Assembly (NCBI GenBank): GCA_022560615.1
Contig: JADFSR010000002.1
Location: 124,001 to 188,000, forward strand
From: Gemmatimonadota bacterium
Lineage (GTDB): Bacteria > Gemmatimonadota > Gemmatimonadetes > Longimicrobiales > Gaopeijiaceae
DNA length: 64,000 nt
Direction: 5' to 3'
The translations under genes were made by a program, and so were the position numbers. The stretch's first letter is position 1; each line of letters begins with the position of its first letter. This document shows positions 51,357 to 60,133 of the stretch, in pieces. A model generated the notes under the pieces. It searched no databases. It saw only the letters and a program-made list of their open reading frames with translations, and was not told the DNA's origin.

Positions 51357-52373
51357 CTAGAAGACGACCTGCCAGCCGATGACGACGCCCCAATCGAGTC
51401 CGAATTGCGGACCCTCGTACTCGTGGGAGATGGGGAAGATCGCCTCGATCGAGAGCCGATGTCCCGCGAATCGCGAGCCTTCGGGCAAGTAGAAGTTCAT
51501 GCCGATCGGCAAGTCGATCCGCTCGCCCTCGAGGAAAAAGCCGTCGTTCCCGGGGTCCCGATCCGGATCGAGATCGGGGTCGCCTCCCTCGATGCCACCC
51601 CAGTTCTGCCACTTGATGCGAGCGGAGAACGAGATGTACTCGCTGATCATGTACGCAGCCCAGCCGGATGCGTCGAATGAGTTGCCGAGCGAGTAGCTGC
51701 GGTCGTTGGTTCCTACGGGAATCATGCCGTTGATCTGGCCACCGACCGACGCCACCTCATTTTGGGTCTGCACGGTCAGGCCCGGTAGCAGCGCAAACGT
51801 GCCGGCACCCGGACGCATGTCGTAGGGCATCCCCTCGATGCCCGGCGTGCTGAACGGTGTTTCCGCAAAGATGGCGGTTGATCCGGTCGGTACCCTTGCG
51901 CCCATCTGGACGTGCGCTTTGTACGCACCCAGATCCAAGAAGTTGTACAGGGCGGACACGGTCAGGTCGCCCAGATTCTGGGACTCGGTCACGTAGAACA
52001 CGCCTCCGGTCGTCAACTGTTCTCGCTGGCGGTTGGAATAGTCCATGCCCGCGGTGAAGGTCAGTTCTTCGGTTGCGCCGAACGAGACGGAGAAGTTGTG
52101 CGTCTGATTGGCCAGAGTGAGCGGGGCCTGGTCGTAGAACTCGAGGGTCGACTCGAGGGGAAGTGAGTCGCTAGCGAACCATATGCCCTTCGAGTTGAGC
52201 TGCGTGAAGCGGTAGCTGAACTCGATCGCACCGCCCTCGAGGGTTCGTGCGCCCCTCATGCCGATAGGCGCGTGGCCATCCGGACGCTTCGAGGTCCAGA
52301 CGTTGTCTTCCTGAGCGGCCAGCGGCGAAGCGACTGTGAGTAGCGTCGCCACGATCAGGATCTTGCGAACCAT
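51357..52373 (-). CDS. Outer-membrane beta-barrel protein (transporter-like)
   Basis: 338 residues from the ATG at 52373, preceded by GGAGGAACATCCC. Signal peptide to about residue 20 (PLAAQ). The rest is a succession of amphipathic strands with aromatic girdles (IEFSYRFTQLNSKGIWFA, ISFSARIKWQNWGG, LDWGVVIGWQVVF) and a C-terminal Phe, as in large barrels. It contains GVFYVTESQNLGDLTVSALYNF and an acidic loop PDLDPDRDPGNDG. It resembles the 'MetA-pathway of phenol degradation' outer-membrane family, but the match is only general. Function is unknown. Confidence 0.72.
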   Translation of the reverse strand: MVRKILIVATLLTVASPLAAQEDNVWTSKRPDGHAPIGMRGARTLEGGAIEFSYRFTQLNSKGIWFASDSLPLESTLEFYDQAPLTLANQTHNFSVSFGATEELTFTAGMDYSNRQREQLTTGGVFYVTESQNLGDLTVSALYNFLDLGAYKAHVQMGARVPTGSTAIFAETPFSTPGIEGMPYDMRPGAGTFALLPGLTVQTQNEVASVGGQINGMIPVGTNDRSYSLGNSFDASGWAAYMISEYISFSARIKWQNWGGIEGGDPDLDPDRDPGNDGFFLEGERIDLPIGMNFYLPEGSRFAGHRLSIEAIFPISHEYEGPQFGLDWGVVIGWQVVF

Positions 52374-52469
52374 GGGATGTTCCTCCGACACGGTATCGGA
52401 CCGGTACCCGGTCCCTCTGGGCTCTACCGTAGAAAATGCCCCGAATCACATGAAAAAAACAAGTGTTTA

Positions 52470-52515
52470 CGCCAGGGGCTCCCTAACAACAGGGAAAAAA
52501 CGGTTGTTCCTGGCG
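52470..52515 (-). terminator. Long hairpin 3' of the acyl-CoA dehydrogenase gene
   Basis: CGCCAGG (52470-52476) pairs with CCTGGCG (52509-52515) and AACAAC (52485-52490) with GTTGTT (52503-52508): 13 pairs interrupted by an eight-base bulge. An alternative small hairpin CCCT-AACAAC-AGGG also exists. On the minus strand a run of seven T follows about ten bases after the stem (52453-52459), so it may terminate the acyl-CoA dehydrogenase transcript. Confidence 0.45.
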
Positions 52516-52580
52516 ACATCGACGCCGGTAGGTTCACGTTCACCAGGACGGGGAACGACCAACCGGGGGCCGCCGACTGG

Positions 52581-54905
52581 TTATCCTCGCGCCGCAACCA
52601 GCTCCGGCAGCAACGCCTCGGGCACACCGAAAGCGTCAACGAGGAGCCGGGCATGCGGGCGCAGCTCGCGGCACAGCTCGTTGACCTGGGTTCGGATCGC
52701 CCTGGACTTCGGCGGCTCCAGGTATCCGGTCTCGAGATACCAGCCGCTGTGCGCCTCGATGCGGGACAGGGCGTAAAGCGCGCTCACGGTACCCAGCGCT
52801 TTCGAGAGTCCCGGCGTGGGGGCGCGTGCGACCCCGTCCTGTACGCGCTCGAGCAGGACCCGCTCGATGTGGGCTCGCGCCAGAGTGACGACGTGGTCTT
52901 GGCACTCATTGAGCGCCTGAAACGAATCCATGCCGTCCGCGAAACGAGACCGTAGTCGGTTCGCGACCGAACGCAGGAGCCGCTCTTCACGGTACTCGAG
53001 CGCGGCGTGATGGAACGCCGGGTCGAGCAGATGCTCCTCGTCCGTGCGTCGGGTGACGACTGGATTCAGCTCGGTGAGGCGCGTCTCCGCACGCTCGGCC
53101 AAGTATTTGACCGTCCCCCAGAGGTTCAGATCGCTCATCTCGTCCTTGAATCGAGAGAGCAGTCCTTTCGCGACGAGCTGGTACAGAACGAGGTTGGCTC
53201 CCTCGAAGGTGGTGAAGACGTCGGTGTCCGCCTTGAGCGCGGCGAACCGGTTTGCCGCGAGATAGCCCTGACCACCACACGCTTCGCGGCAAGCCTGTAG
53301 GGTCTCGACGCATTGCTCGGAGGCGTACGCTTTTAGGGCCGCCGCCGTTACCTCGAGTTCGATGTCGGCGTGCCCTCGGCTCGCTGCATAGTCCCGCTGC
53401 AGAGCTCTGACCGCGAAGTGCGCCGCGATCGTCGCGGAGAGCCTCGGCAGGAGTGACCGTTGCAGCACCAAGTAGTCGAGCAGGGGTTGCTCCTCTGCCC
53501 CGTCCGCTCCGAACTGCCGACGTCGATCGGCATGTCGCACAGCGATGGTGAGGCCGACTTTCGCCGCGCTCACCGACGCCGACGCGATGCTCACCCGGCC
53601 CGCGACGAGCGTGCGCAGCATGGTGAAGAAGCGACGGGCCGAGCTCGGGATCGGACTCGTGTACACACCCGCCTCGTCGATGGAGGCGAAGCGGTCGAGC
53701 AGGTTGGTACGAGGCACACGCACGTCTTTGAACCAGATGCGTCCGTTGTCCACACCATTGAGGCCCTCCTTGAGGCCTCGGTCCTCGATGCGAACGCCGG
53801 CCAGTACGTGGCCGGCTTGGTCTCGGATCGGCACGAGCAACGCGTGAACGCCTTGATCCACGCCCCCCACGATCAACCGAGCGAAAACGGTCGCCATTTG
53901 CCCGTGGCACGCCGCGTTTCCTATCCAATCCTTAGCGGCGGCGTCCGTCGGCGTGGTGACGACGATCTCATCGCTGCTCGCTTCGTACGTCGCTGTCGTC
54001 TCGAGGTCGCGCACGTTGGAGCCGTGTCCGGTCTCGGTCATCGCGTAGCATCCGGGCAGATCGAGTCGGCCGATCGCGCCGAGGTAGGCACGGTGATGCC
54101 GCTCGGTGCCGAGCTGAAATACGCTGCCCCCGAAGAGGCCGAACTGAACTCCGAACTTCACCAGGACGCTCAGGTCTCCGAACGCGAGGCTCTCGAAGAT
54201 GGCGAGGGCGGCGCCGGGGTCGTCTCGACCGCCGTAGGCGGTGGGGAAGGCGGTCGAGCCCAGTCCGCGCTCCGCGAGGAAGCGCACGGCGTCCAGCACG
54301 CGCTCACGATATTCGTCTTGGTCGAGACCCAATGGGATGAGCATGGGTGACCGACCCAGCAGCGCCAGCACCTCGTCGCGCAACTCTCGATGATCTCGGT
54401 CGAGATAAGTGCGCAGCGACTCCGCGTCGAAGAGCGCAACCGGGGGCTGGCGCTGGATCTTTGGAGCCGGTGCGCCCAGGGCTCGGCGCGCGGCTTCCCG
54501 CCCGATGAGGCCCAGCGCGCTCTCCAGAGCACGGAGTCGCTCGATGGCGTCGTCCGCGCTCCACGGCCCCGTCGCACCTTCGTCTGCACGCCAGAGCGCG
54601 AGACCCAGGTCTGTGAGCGAGACGCATGCCGCCTCCACGTCCTCCAGGGGGACGGACCGGATGCGTGCCCCGAGTGCGCTGAGTTGGTCGGGACTCAGGG
54701 GGTGGTCCGGGTCGAGCCACTCACGCAGCGAGTTCCGGGCATCGGCGGCGAGCCAAGCCCGTCCGTCCACATGAGCCCGAAAGGCGCTCAGCTCCGCAGT
54801 CGAGAGAGCGCCGTCCGCCCAAGCGCAGAAGACGAACGGAAGGAACGGGGTGAGCTCCGATCGCTCGTCTGGCCAGGCCCGGAATCGCTTCTCCTGAGTG
54901 CTCAC
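52581..54905 (-). CDS. Acyl-CoA dehydrogenase/oxidase-like flavoprotein with TerB-like N-terminal extension
   Basis: 774 residues from the GTG at 54905 (an ATG at 54989 would add 28 unlike residues). Residues about 1-130 form a helical extension with FCAWADGALSTAELSAFRAHV, reminiscent of TerB-like domains. Residues about 170-750 are an acyl-CoA oxidase-type enzyme: YAMTETGHGSNVRDLETTATY (FAD and substrate strand), EGLNGVDNGRIWFKDVRVPRTNLLD, CGGQGYLAANRFA and FTTFEGANLVLYQLVAKGLL carrying the catalytic Glu. It catalyses the first step of fatty-acid beta-oxidation or a related acyl-CoA desaturation. It diverges from purE. The role of the extension is unknown. Confidence 0.88.
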   Translation of the reverse strand: MSTQEKRFRAWPDERSELTPFLPFVFCAWADGALSTAELSAFRAHVDGRAWLAADARNSLREWLDPDHPLSPDQLSALGARIRSVPLEDVEAACVSLTDLGLALWRADEGATGPWSADDAIERLRALESALGLIGREAARRALGAPAPKIQRQPPVALFDAESLRTYLDRDHRELRDEVLALLGRSPMLIPLGLDQDEYRERVLDAVRFLAERGLGSTAFPTAYGGRDDPGAALAIFESLAFGDLSVLVKFGVQFGLFGGSVFQLGTERHHRAYLGAIGRLDLPGCYAMTETGHGSNVRDLETTATYEASSDEIVVTTPTDAAAKDWIGNAACHGQMATVFARLIVGGVDQGVHALLVPIRDQAGHVLAGVRIEDRGLKEGLNGVDNGRIWFKDVRVPRTNLLDRFASIDEAGVYTSPIPSSARRFFTMLRTLVAGRVSIASASVSAAKVGLTIAVRHADRRRQFGADGAEEQPLLDYLVLQRSLLPRLSATIAAHFAVRALQRDYAASRGHADIELEVTAAALKAYASEQCVETLQACREACGGQGYLAANRFAALKADTDVFTTFEGANLVLYQLVAKGLLSRFKDEMSDLNLWGTVKYLAERAETRLTELNPVVTRRTDEEHLLDPAFHHAALEYREERLLRSVANRLRSRFADGMDSFQALNECQDHVVTLARAHIERVLLERVQDGVARAPTPGLSKALGTVSALYALSRIEAHSGWYLETGYLEPPKSRAIRTQVNELCRELRPHARLLVDAFGVPEALLPELVAARG

Positions 54906-55024
54906 GCGTTCGCCCAATCCTTTGCGGGCCTTGATTCCCACATCCGCCGAGTGCAACGTCCCGGACTTCCGATCCGGACACATGTCCACACCACGTACAC
55001 TACGCGCGAACGGGACGAAGCACG

Positions 55025-55516
55025 ATGGCTGAAGCGTTGGTCGGCGTCGTCATGGGCTCGAAGTCGGACTGGGACACCATGGCGCATACGGTCACGACAC
55101 TCGAGGCTCTGAATATCCCCTGCGAGGTGCGGGTCATGTCCGCGCACCGCACGCCGGATCTTGCGGCCGACTGGGCGGCCACGGCCGAAGAGCGCGGACT
55201 GGAGGTGATCATCGCCGCTGCCGGCGGCGCGGCGCACCTGGCCGGAGTGCTCGCCTCCAAGACGACGCTGCCGGTCCTCGGCGTCCCCATGAAAGGCTGG
55301 TCGCTGGACGGGCTCGACTCACTACTGTCCACGGTCCAGATGCCCCGTGGTGTGCCCGTCGCCACGCTCGCCATCGGCAAGGCCGGCGCGGTGAACGCCG
55401 CTCTGCTCGCCGGTCAGATCCTGGGGCTCCAGCACGCTGACATCCGCGAGCGAGTGAAAGCGGACCGTGAAGAGCGCCGCCAGCAGGTTCTCGCGGATGG
55501 AGATCCGCGGGAGTAG
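55025..55516 (+). CDS. purE: N5-carboxyaminoimidazole ribonucleotide mutase
   Basis: 163 residues, full length for class I PurE. The nucleotide site [13 protein letters not shown] and catalytic segment [10 protein letters not shown] are intact, as are [17 protein letters not shown] and [21 protein letters not shown]. It converts N5-CAIR to CAIR in purine synthesis. The usual partner purK does not follow; instead the 3' end meets the truncated ArsC-like gene on the other strand, whose reading frame runs antisense into purE. Confidence 0.96.
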   Translation: MAEALVGVVMGSKSDWDTMAHTVTTLEALNIPCEVRVMSAHRTPDLAADWAATAEERGLEVIIAAAGGAAHLAGVLASKTTLPVLGVPMKGWSLDGLDSLLSTVQMPRGVPVATLAIGKAGAVNAALLAGQILGLQHADIRERVKADREERRQQVLADGDPRE

Positions 55517-55698
55517 TCGGCCACGTACAGCTCAGTGATGCCTTCGAGCGCGGACAACGCTTCGGCACCCTCCAGCGGCTCCCTGGACGCGCTCTGCACC
55601 GCCCCGTCCTCGATATGGTTCTGCTCAAGAAACTCTTGAGTGCGCTTGCAGCTGGTTCAGCCAGGTCGGTGGTACCGCCAGTCGAGTTTTCTCGTCAT
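55414..55698 (-). CDS. ArsC/glutaredoxin-like selenoprotein gene, C-terminally truncated
   Basis: An ATG at 55698 opens MTRKLDWRYHRPG, then TGA at 55657-55659, then TSCKRTQEFLEQ in the same frame. Reading the TGA as selenocysteine gives a UxxC redox motif at the position of the CxxC motif in ArsC-family thioredoxin-fold proteins, and the frame continues with a family-like helix and strand ([16 protein letters not shown]). A hairpin with a GU-containing loop follows (55624-55640). After YVAD (about 55520) the family's C-terminal half is absent, and the frame runs antisense into purE to a stop at 55414. The UGA is visible; selenocysteine insertion is inferred and needs sel genes elsewhere. The truncation suggests a gene in decay or an assembly join. 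Confidence 0.65.
55624..55640 (-). promoter_or_regulatory. Bacterial SECIS-like hairpin
   Basis: On the minus strand CTCAAG-AGTTT-CTTGAG forms a six-pair stem with a five-base loop that contains GU. The stem begins 16 bases after the in-frame TGA, so the loop G is at about +24. Known bacterial SECIS elements are short hairpins at this distance with an exposed G/GU in the loop. It lies inside the coding frame, as bacterial SECIS elements do. Confidence 0.55.
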
Positions 55699-55786
55699 GT
55701 GCCTTCTGCCATCGCCGCGAGCGCGAGTAGCGGCCAGATCGTTTCGGCGGAGGTGCCGATCGTGACGCGGCGGACGGTGAGCATGC

Positions 55787-56815
55787 TCAGTCGTTCCGGG
55801 ACAGGAACGCGCTGATCGCCGACGACATCTGTGTGCCCGAGCAACCCTGGAAGGCGCTGAGGTGGCCGCAATCGTCCTCCAGGACGAGGCTCTGAGCGCC
55901 AGCCATCTCCGCGAAGTCCAGCGCCGGGCCCGGAGTCACCAGGTGGTCGTCCACATCCACCACGATCAGAAGATCCGCCCGGATCGCTGCCGCGGCCGCC
56001 GCGATGTCGCCGCCGAACTTCCTCGAGATATCGTGGTTGATCATGGCCCGGAGCTGGCTCGCGATGTTCTTGCTGCGACCCTCCGACAGCCTCTGAACAT
56101 TCTGGGCCCCTTGGCTGCTCAGGGTGGCCTGGACAGTCGTCCGGTCGGTGACCCGGGCGTGGTACTCCGGTGTGTTCAGCGTCAACATCGAGAGCCCCGA
56201 GTGGGCTGCCGCCGCTTCCTCGCACTCGCAGGCCTCGAAGAGCTCGAGTATGCGCAGCTCGGTTTCCCACCGCGCGATATCGTACGCCCCCAGCCTCGGT
56301 GAGCCGATGATCGGCACCGCCTTCTGGAAGAAGTCGGGGTACTCGACGAGCCACTCGAAGGTCTGCATGCCGCCCATCGAGATGCCCATGACCGCGTACA
56401 GACCGTCGAGGTCGTGGACCTCGGTCACGAGCCGGTGCTGCGCGTGCACCATGTCGCCGATCGAGATCAACGGGAACGCATCGCCGCCCTGGGTGGGGCT
56501 GGTCGTGGGGGACGTCGAGACCCCATTGCCGAAGGCGTCGACGACGATCGTATAGAAGCCCTCGAGGTCGATCAGCCCCGAGCCGAGGATCCCGGTCCAG
56601 GCGGCCGAGTTGCCACCGAACCACGTCGAGATCAGAATCGCGTTGTCGCGTTCAGCGTTCAGTGCGCCGTAGGTGCGATACGCGACGTCACAGGGTGCGA
56701 GCACGGCTCCGCTCTCGAGGGCGCACTCGCCGAGCTCGGCGACCTGCAGGTCCTGAGCCTCTAGCGGGAAGGCGACGAGAGTCGGGACGATCAAGAGGAG
56801 CTTCCGGGCGTGCAT
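55787..56815 (-). CDS. Secreted MetX/homoserine-acetyltransferase-like alpha/beta hydrolase
   Basis: 342 residues from the ATG at 56815, which follows GGGAGGCATGCC and starts a signal peptide (PLEAQ, about 21). The MetX-type fold shows VAYRTYGALNAERDNAILISTWFGG, YAVMGISMGGMQTFEW with the nucleophile Ser, IVVDVDDHLVTPGPALDF (Asp) and LEDDCGHLSAF (His). The signal peptide makes a cytosolic acyltransferase role in methionine synthesis unlikely, and an exported esterase or acylase is more plausible. It carries an unusual number of cysteines (ECALES, CDVAY, ACECEE, DDCGH, GCSG), perhaps disulfide-bonded outside the cytoplasm. Confidence 0.83.
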   Translation of the reverse strand: MHARKLLLIVPTLVAFPLEAQDLQVAELGECALESGAVLAPCDVAYRTYGALNAERDNAILISTWFGGNSAAWTGILGSGLIDLEGFYTIVVDAFGNGVSTSPTTSPTQGGDAFPLISIGDMVHAQHRLVTEVHDLDGLYAVMGISMGGMQTFEWLVEYPDFFQKAVPIIGSPRLGAYDIARWETELRILELFEACECEEAAAAHSGLSMLTLNTPEYHARVTDRTTVQATLSSQGAQNVQRLSEGRSKNIASQLRAMINHDISRKFGGDIAAAAAAIRADLLIVVDVDDHLVTPGPALDFAEMAGAQSLVLEDDCGHLSAFQGCSGTQMSSAISAFLSRND

Positions 56816-56964
56816 GGCATGCCTCCCAGGTGAAGTGGGCCGGAGCGTGGTGGGCCGAGGCGAAACCGCGGCGAGCTGACTCCCGATTATGGCGCACTCG
56901 GTCTTGAATCGCACGTCACTTCGCGCGATTCGAAACTCGAGCGGCCCACCTTGCGTAATTGTCA

Positions 56965-56972
56965 TACAAAGT
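56965..56972 (+). promoter_or_regulatory. TACAAAGT motif upstream of PadR gene
   Basis: TACAAAGT at 42 bases upstream of the PadR ATG is also at the centre of the inverted repeat upstream of the PadR gene at 3531 (there on the minus strand). A shared PadR binding half-site is the simplest explanation; not tested. Confidence 0.35.
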
Positions 56973-57013
56973 CGGAATAGATCGATGTGAACGTGTGACA
57001 GGATGAACAGGGG

Positions 57014-57346
57014 ATGGGCAGAGAAGGCTATTTGGGTGAGTTCGAGCAGATGCTGCTTCTTGCCGCGATGCGGCTCGAGGACGAAGCGTACGGCGTAACG
57101 CTCATGCGGGAGTTGGAGAGCCGCGTAGGTCGGGCAGTCTCGCGCGGCTCCGTCTATGTGACGCTCGACCGGCTGGAGGACAAGGGCTGGATCGCGTCCG
57201 AGCTGTCCGCGTCCCGACAGGAGCGGGGTGGGCGTCCGCGCCGGATCATCCGCGTCACCCGTGAGGGAGTGGCCGCGCTTCAGAGGTCACGTGCGGCGCT
57301 CCTGAATCTGTGGGATGGGCTCGAGGACGCGCTGGACGCCCGGTGA
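57014..57346 (+). CDS. PadR-family transcriptional regulator
   Basis: 110 residues, the same length and subtype as the PadR at 3.2 kb: YLGEFEQMLLLAAMRLEDEAYGVTLMRELESRVG, the wing and recognition part GSVYVTLDRLEDKGWI, and the dimerisation helix ALQRSRAALLNLWDGLEDAL. AACAGGGG precedes the ATG. The TGA overlaps the GTG of the following ADOP permease (GTGA). It likely represses this operon in response to an unknown compound. Confidence 0.92.
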   Translation: MGREGYLGEFEQMLLLAAMRLEDEAYGVTLMRELESRVGRAVSRGSVYVTLDRLEDKGWIASELSASRQERGGRPRRIIRVTREGVAALQRSRAALLNLWDGLEDALDAR

Positions 57347-60054
57347 GCAAGCACGTGGATCCGCCGCGGGTTCTGGTGAGCCTGCTCGAGGCCGCCCTCC
57401 CTCCGACCAGAAGGGCGGAGGCGATCCTCGGGGACCTGCACGAGGAGTTCAGCCAGCGAGCGCAGCACGGCGCATGGACGGCGCGGCTGTGGTACATGCG
57501 GACCGCGATCGGCATCGCGATTCGCTACGCGGGACAAGCCGGAAAATACAAGCGGCGTCAGGAGCACTTCGGTGCCGATGCCCGGGCAACTTGGGAGGGG
57601 TTCGTGGACAGCTTCGTCTTCAATATTCGATATGCGATCCGCCGTTTGATGCGGAGCCCGATGTTCACCCTGGTCGCGATCGTGTCGCTCGGGCTCGGTA
57701 TCGGCGCGAACACTGCGATGTTCAGCCTGGTCAACGCGGTCATCATCCGGGACCTGCCGTACGAGAACCCGGAGACGCTCGTCGACGTCTACTCGTCGTC
57801 CGAAGGCTTCTCTCACGGCCCGCTCTCGTACCCTGACTACGAGACGCTGCTCGATGGCTCGACCGACGTGTTCGAGGACGTGTCGGGCTCCCAACTCATC
57901 CTCCTACAGGCCGATCTCGACGATGGCGTCGAGCGGTTGCCAGGCGAGGCAGTCACCGGAAACTACTTCTCGCTGATCGGAATCCAGCCCGCGGTCGGCC
58001 GCCTCTTCACGAACGAAGACCACGTATCGCCGGGGGCACACCCGGTCGTCGTGCTCGGGTACGGCTATTGGCAGAGCCGCTTCGCTGGTGCGCCAGATGT
58101 CGTCGGCCAGCAGCTCCGCCTGGCGGGTAGCCCGTATACGATCATCGGCGTCGTCCCTGAGGATTACACGGGCAACCTGCGTGGCATCGTGCCGGGCGCC
58201 TATGTCCCGATCATGATGTTCGACGAATTGCAGGGTGCCGGTGGCAACACGCTCGAGGCACGCGGAAACCAGAGCCTCTTTGTGAAGGGGCGGCTCGTTC
58301 CAGGCGCGACCATGGCGCAGGCCGAAGCGGTGGCGGAGCGCGTGACATCGAGTCTGCGCGAAGACTACCCGCGCTATTGGCAGCAGACCGAGGCGTTGGC
58401 GCTGGTGCCTACCGCGGACGTGATCATGAACCCGATGATCGACCGGGTGCTCGTGCCTGCGGCGAGCATGATCATGGTGGTGGTCGGACTCGTGCTGCTC
58501 ATCGCGTGCGCCAACCTGGCGAGCTTCCTGCTGGCCCGCGCCGCCGACCGCCGCAAGGAGATCGCGATCCGGCTCGCGCTGGGCGCGAAGAGGAGCACCC
58601 TCATCGGTCAGCTGCTGACGGAAACGGTGCTGCTGTCTGCTCTGGGCGGCTTTGCCGGCGTCGCGCTGGCCGTGCAGTCGCTGCACTTGCTGGTGAACGC
58701 CGACCTGCCACTGCCGCTGCCCATCACGCTCGACCTCTCGCTCGATCGGACGGTGCTCGGCTTCAGCGTGCTCGTCTCGATCATCGCCGGCATCCTCTTC
58801 GGTTTGGCGCCCGCGCTGCAGAGCACGAACCCCGATGTAGCGCCTACGTTGCGTGACGAGACGGCCGGTGGCGGCCGAGCCAAGGGAACCGCGTTGCGCA
58901 ACCTGCTGGTCGTGGGGCAGGTCTCCGTATCGGTCGTGCTCCTCGTCGGCGCGGGCCTCTTCCTGCGCAGCCTGGACGCGTCGCGGAACGTGAGCGCCGG
59001 CTTCGGCGATGATCCCACGGGTATCCTGCAGATCAACGCTCAGGTCCAGAAGTACTCCGACGAAGAGGGCCGTCTCTTCTTCGAGCAGCTCAAGGAGCGC
59101 TTCGCGGAGATCCCCGGTGTGAGCGCGGTCGGCTTCATCGACAACCTGCATCTCAATCCGCTCAACACGCAATACGTGCGTCTTACGATCGATGGCTTGG
59201 AGCCGCCGCCGGGAGCGGAGTTCCACACTGTCGATTTCAGCAAGATCGACGATGATTTCCTCGAAGTCGCGGGTATTCCCCTCATGGCGGGGCGGTCGTT
59301 CAATGCCACGGACGTTGTGGATGGCGAGCCGGTCGCTTTGGTCAGCCAGGCGTTCGTCGCCCGCTTCCTGCCGGACGGCGATGCGGTGGGCCGCTCGATC
59401 ACCGTCAACGACGACGCGACCCAGGTGGTCGGCATCACCGCGGACACCAAGGTCCGTCGGTTGGGGGAGACCCCGCGTCCCTACATGTATCTGAGCCACC
59501 GCCAGTCGTATTCATCGTATGTGACGATTCTGGCCAGGGCGGATGCCGACGCGGGTGCGATCGCGCTTCAGATGTTGAACGCTGCGCGCACGATGGACCC
59601 GGAGATCATGGTCATCGAGAACATGACGATGGCGCGGCACCTAGGGGTCCAGTTGGTGGCGAGGCAACTCGGGGCGGCGGCCGTTTCGGGCTTCGCGCTG
59701 CTCGCGCTGATCCTCGCGAGCATCGGCTTGTACGGGGTCGTGAGCTACGCGGTGTCGCGGCGCGCCCACGAGGTAGGCATCCGCCTCTCCCTCGGCGCCG
59801 ATGCGAGCTCGGTGGTCTGGATGCTGACCAGGGACGGCATGAAGCTCGTCGCCATCGGCGGCGTGATCGGCCTGGTCATCGCCGCCGGCCTATCCCAGTT
59901 CCTGTCCCGGTTGCTGTACGGGGTGCCGGCGCTCGACCCGCTGACCTTCCTGGGTGTGCCGCTGGTGCTGGGGACGGTGGCGCTGGCTGCCTCGTGGATC
60001 CCGGCCCTGCGCGTTACCAGGATCGACCCCGTGGGAGCGTTGCGAGCGGAGTAA
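57343..60054 (+). CDS. ADOP-family ABC transporter permease
   Basis: 903 residues from the GTG that overlaps the PadR stop. The prefix domain has the EAILGDLHEEFSQRA motif near 25. Two MacB/FtsX units follow, with helices about 105-130, 375-495, 520-545 and 780-895, and the loops RRKEIAIRLALGAKR and RAHEVGIRLSLGADA. It has the same architecture and gene order as the PadR-ADOP pair at 0.5-3.5 kb. No ATPase gene is adjacent. It is convergent with the next ADOP gene. Confidence 0.88.
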   Translation: MSKHVDPPRVLVSLLEAALPPTRRAEAILGDLHEEFSQRAQHGAWTARLWYMRTAIGIAIRYAGQAGKYKRRQEHFGADARATWEGFVDSFVFNIRYAIRRLMRSPMFTLVAIVSLGLGIGANTAMFSLVNAVIIRDLPYENPETLVDVYSSSEGFSHGPLSYPDYETLLDGSTDVFEDVSGSQLILLQADLDDGVERLPGEAVTGNYFSLIGIQPAVGRLFTNEDHVSPGAHPVVVLGYGYWQSRFAGAPDVVGQQLRLAGSPYTIIGVVPEDYTGNLRGIVPGAYVPIMMFDELQGAGGNTLEARGNQSLFVKGRLVPGATMAQAEAVAERVTSSLREDYPRYWQQTEALALVPTADVIMNPMIDRVLVPAASMIMVVVGLVLLIACANLASFLLARAADRRKEIAIRLALGAKRSTLIGQLLTETVLLSALGGFAGVALAVQSLHLLVNADLPLPLPITLDLSLDRTVLGFSVLVSIIAGILFGLAPALQSTNPDVAPTLRDETAGGGRAKGTALRNLLVVGQVSVSVVLLVGAGLFLRSLDASRNVSAGFGDDPTGILQINAQVQKYSDEEGRLFFEQLKERFAEIPGVSAVGFIDNLHLNPLNTQYVRLTIDGLEPPPGAEFHTVDFSKIDDDFLEVAGIPLMAGRSFNATDVVDGEPVALVSQAFVARFLPDGDAVGRSITVNDDATQVVGITADTKVRRLGETPRPYMYLSHRQSYSSYVTILARADADAGAIALQMLNAARTMDPEIMVIENMTMARHLGVQLVARQLGAAAVSGFALLALILASIGLYGVVSYAVSRRAHEVGIRLSLGADASSVVWMLTRDGMKLVAIGGVIGLVIAAGLSQFLSRLLYGVPALDPLTFLGVPLVLGTVALAASWIPALRVTRIDPVGALRAE

Positions 60055-60133
60055 CCAGCCTGCTACGCATGGGGGCCCGTCGTCAGATGTAGCTGGCGCG
60101 GGCGTCGACTGGCGCGAAGGACGCAACCGGCTC

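Noticed and set aside
54906-54989. ATG at 54989 as start of the acyl-CoA dehydrogenase-like gene.
   Set aside because: The added 28 residues (Cys/His/Lys mix) do not look coding and would fill most of the promoter space shared with purE; the GTG at 54905 is preferred.
55787-56815. Homoserine O-acetyltransferase (metX) for methionine synthesis.
   Set aside because: A signal peptide and several cysteines indicate an exported protein, so a cytosolic biosynthetic role is unlikely; kept as MetX-like hydrolase only.
57904-59499. A 531-codon minus-strand frame antisense to the third ADOP gene.
   Set aside because: His/Asp/Arg-rich composition without any motif is typical of the antisense frame of a GC-rich gene; the sense frame is a full ADOP permease.
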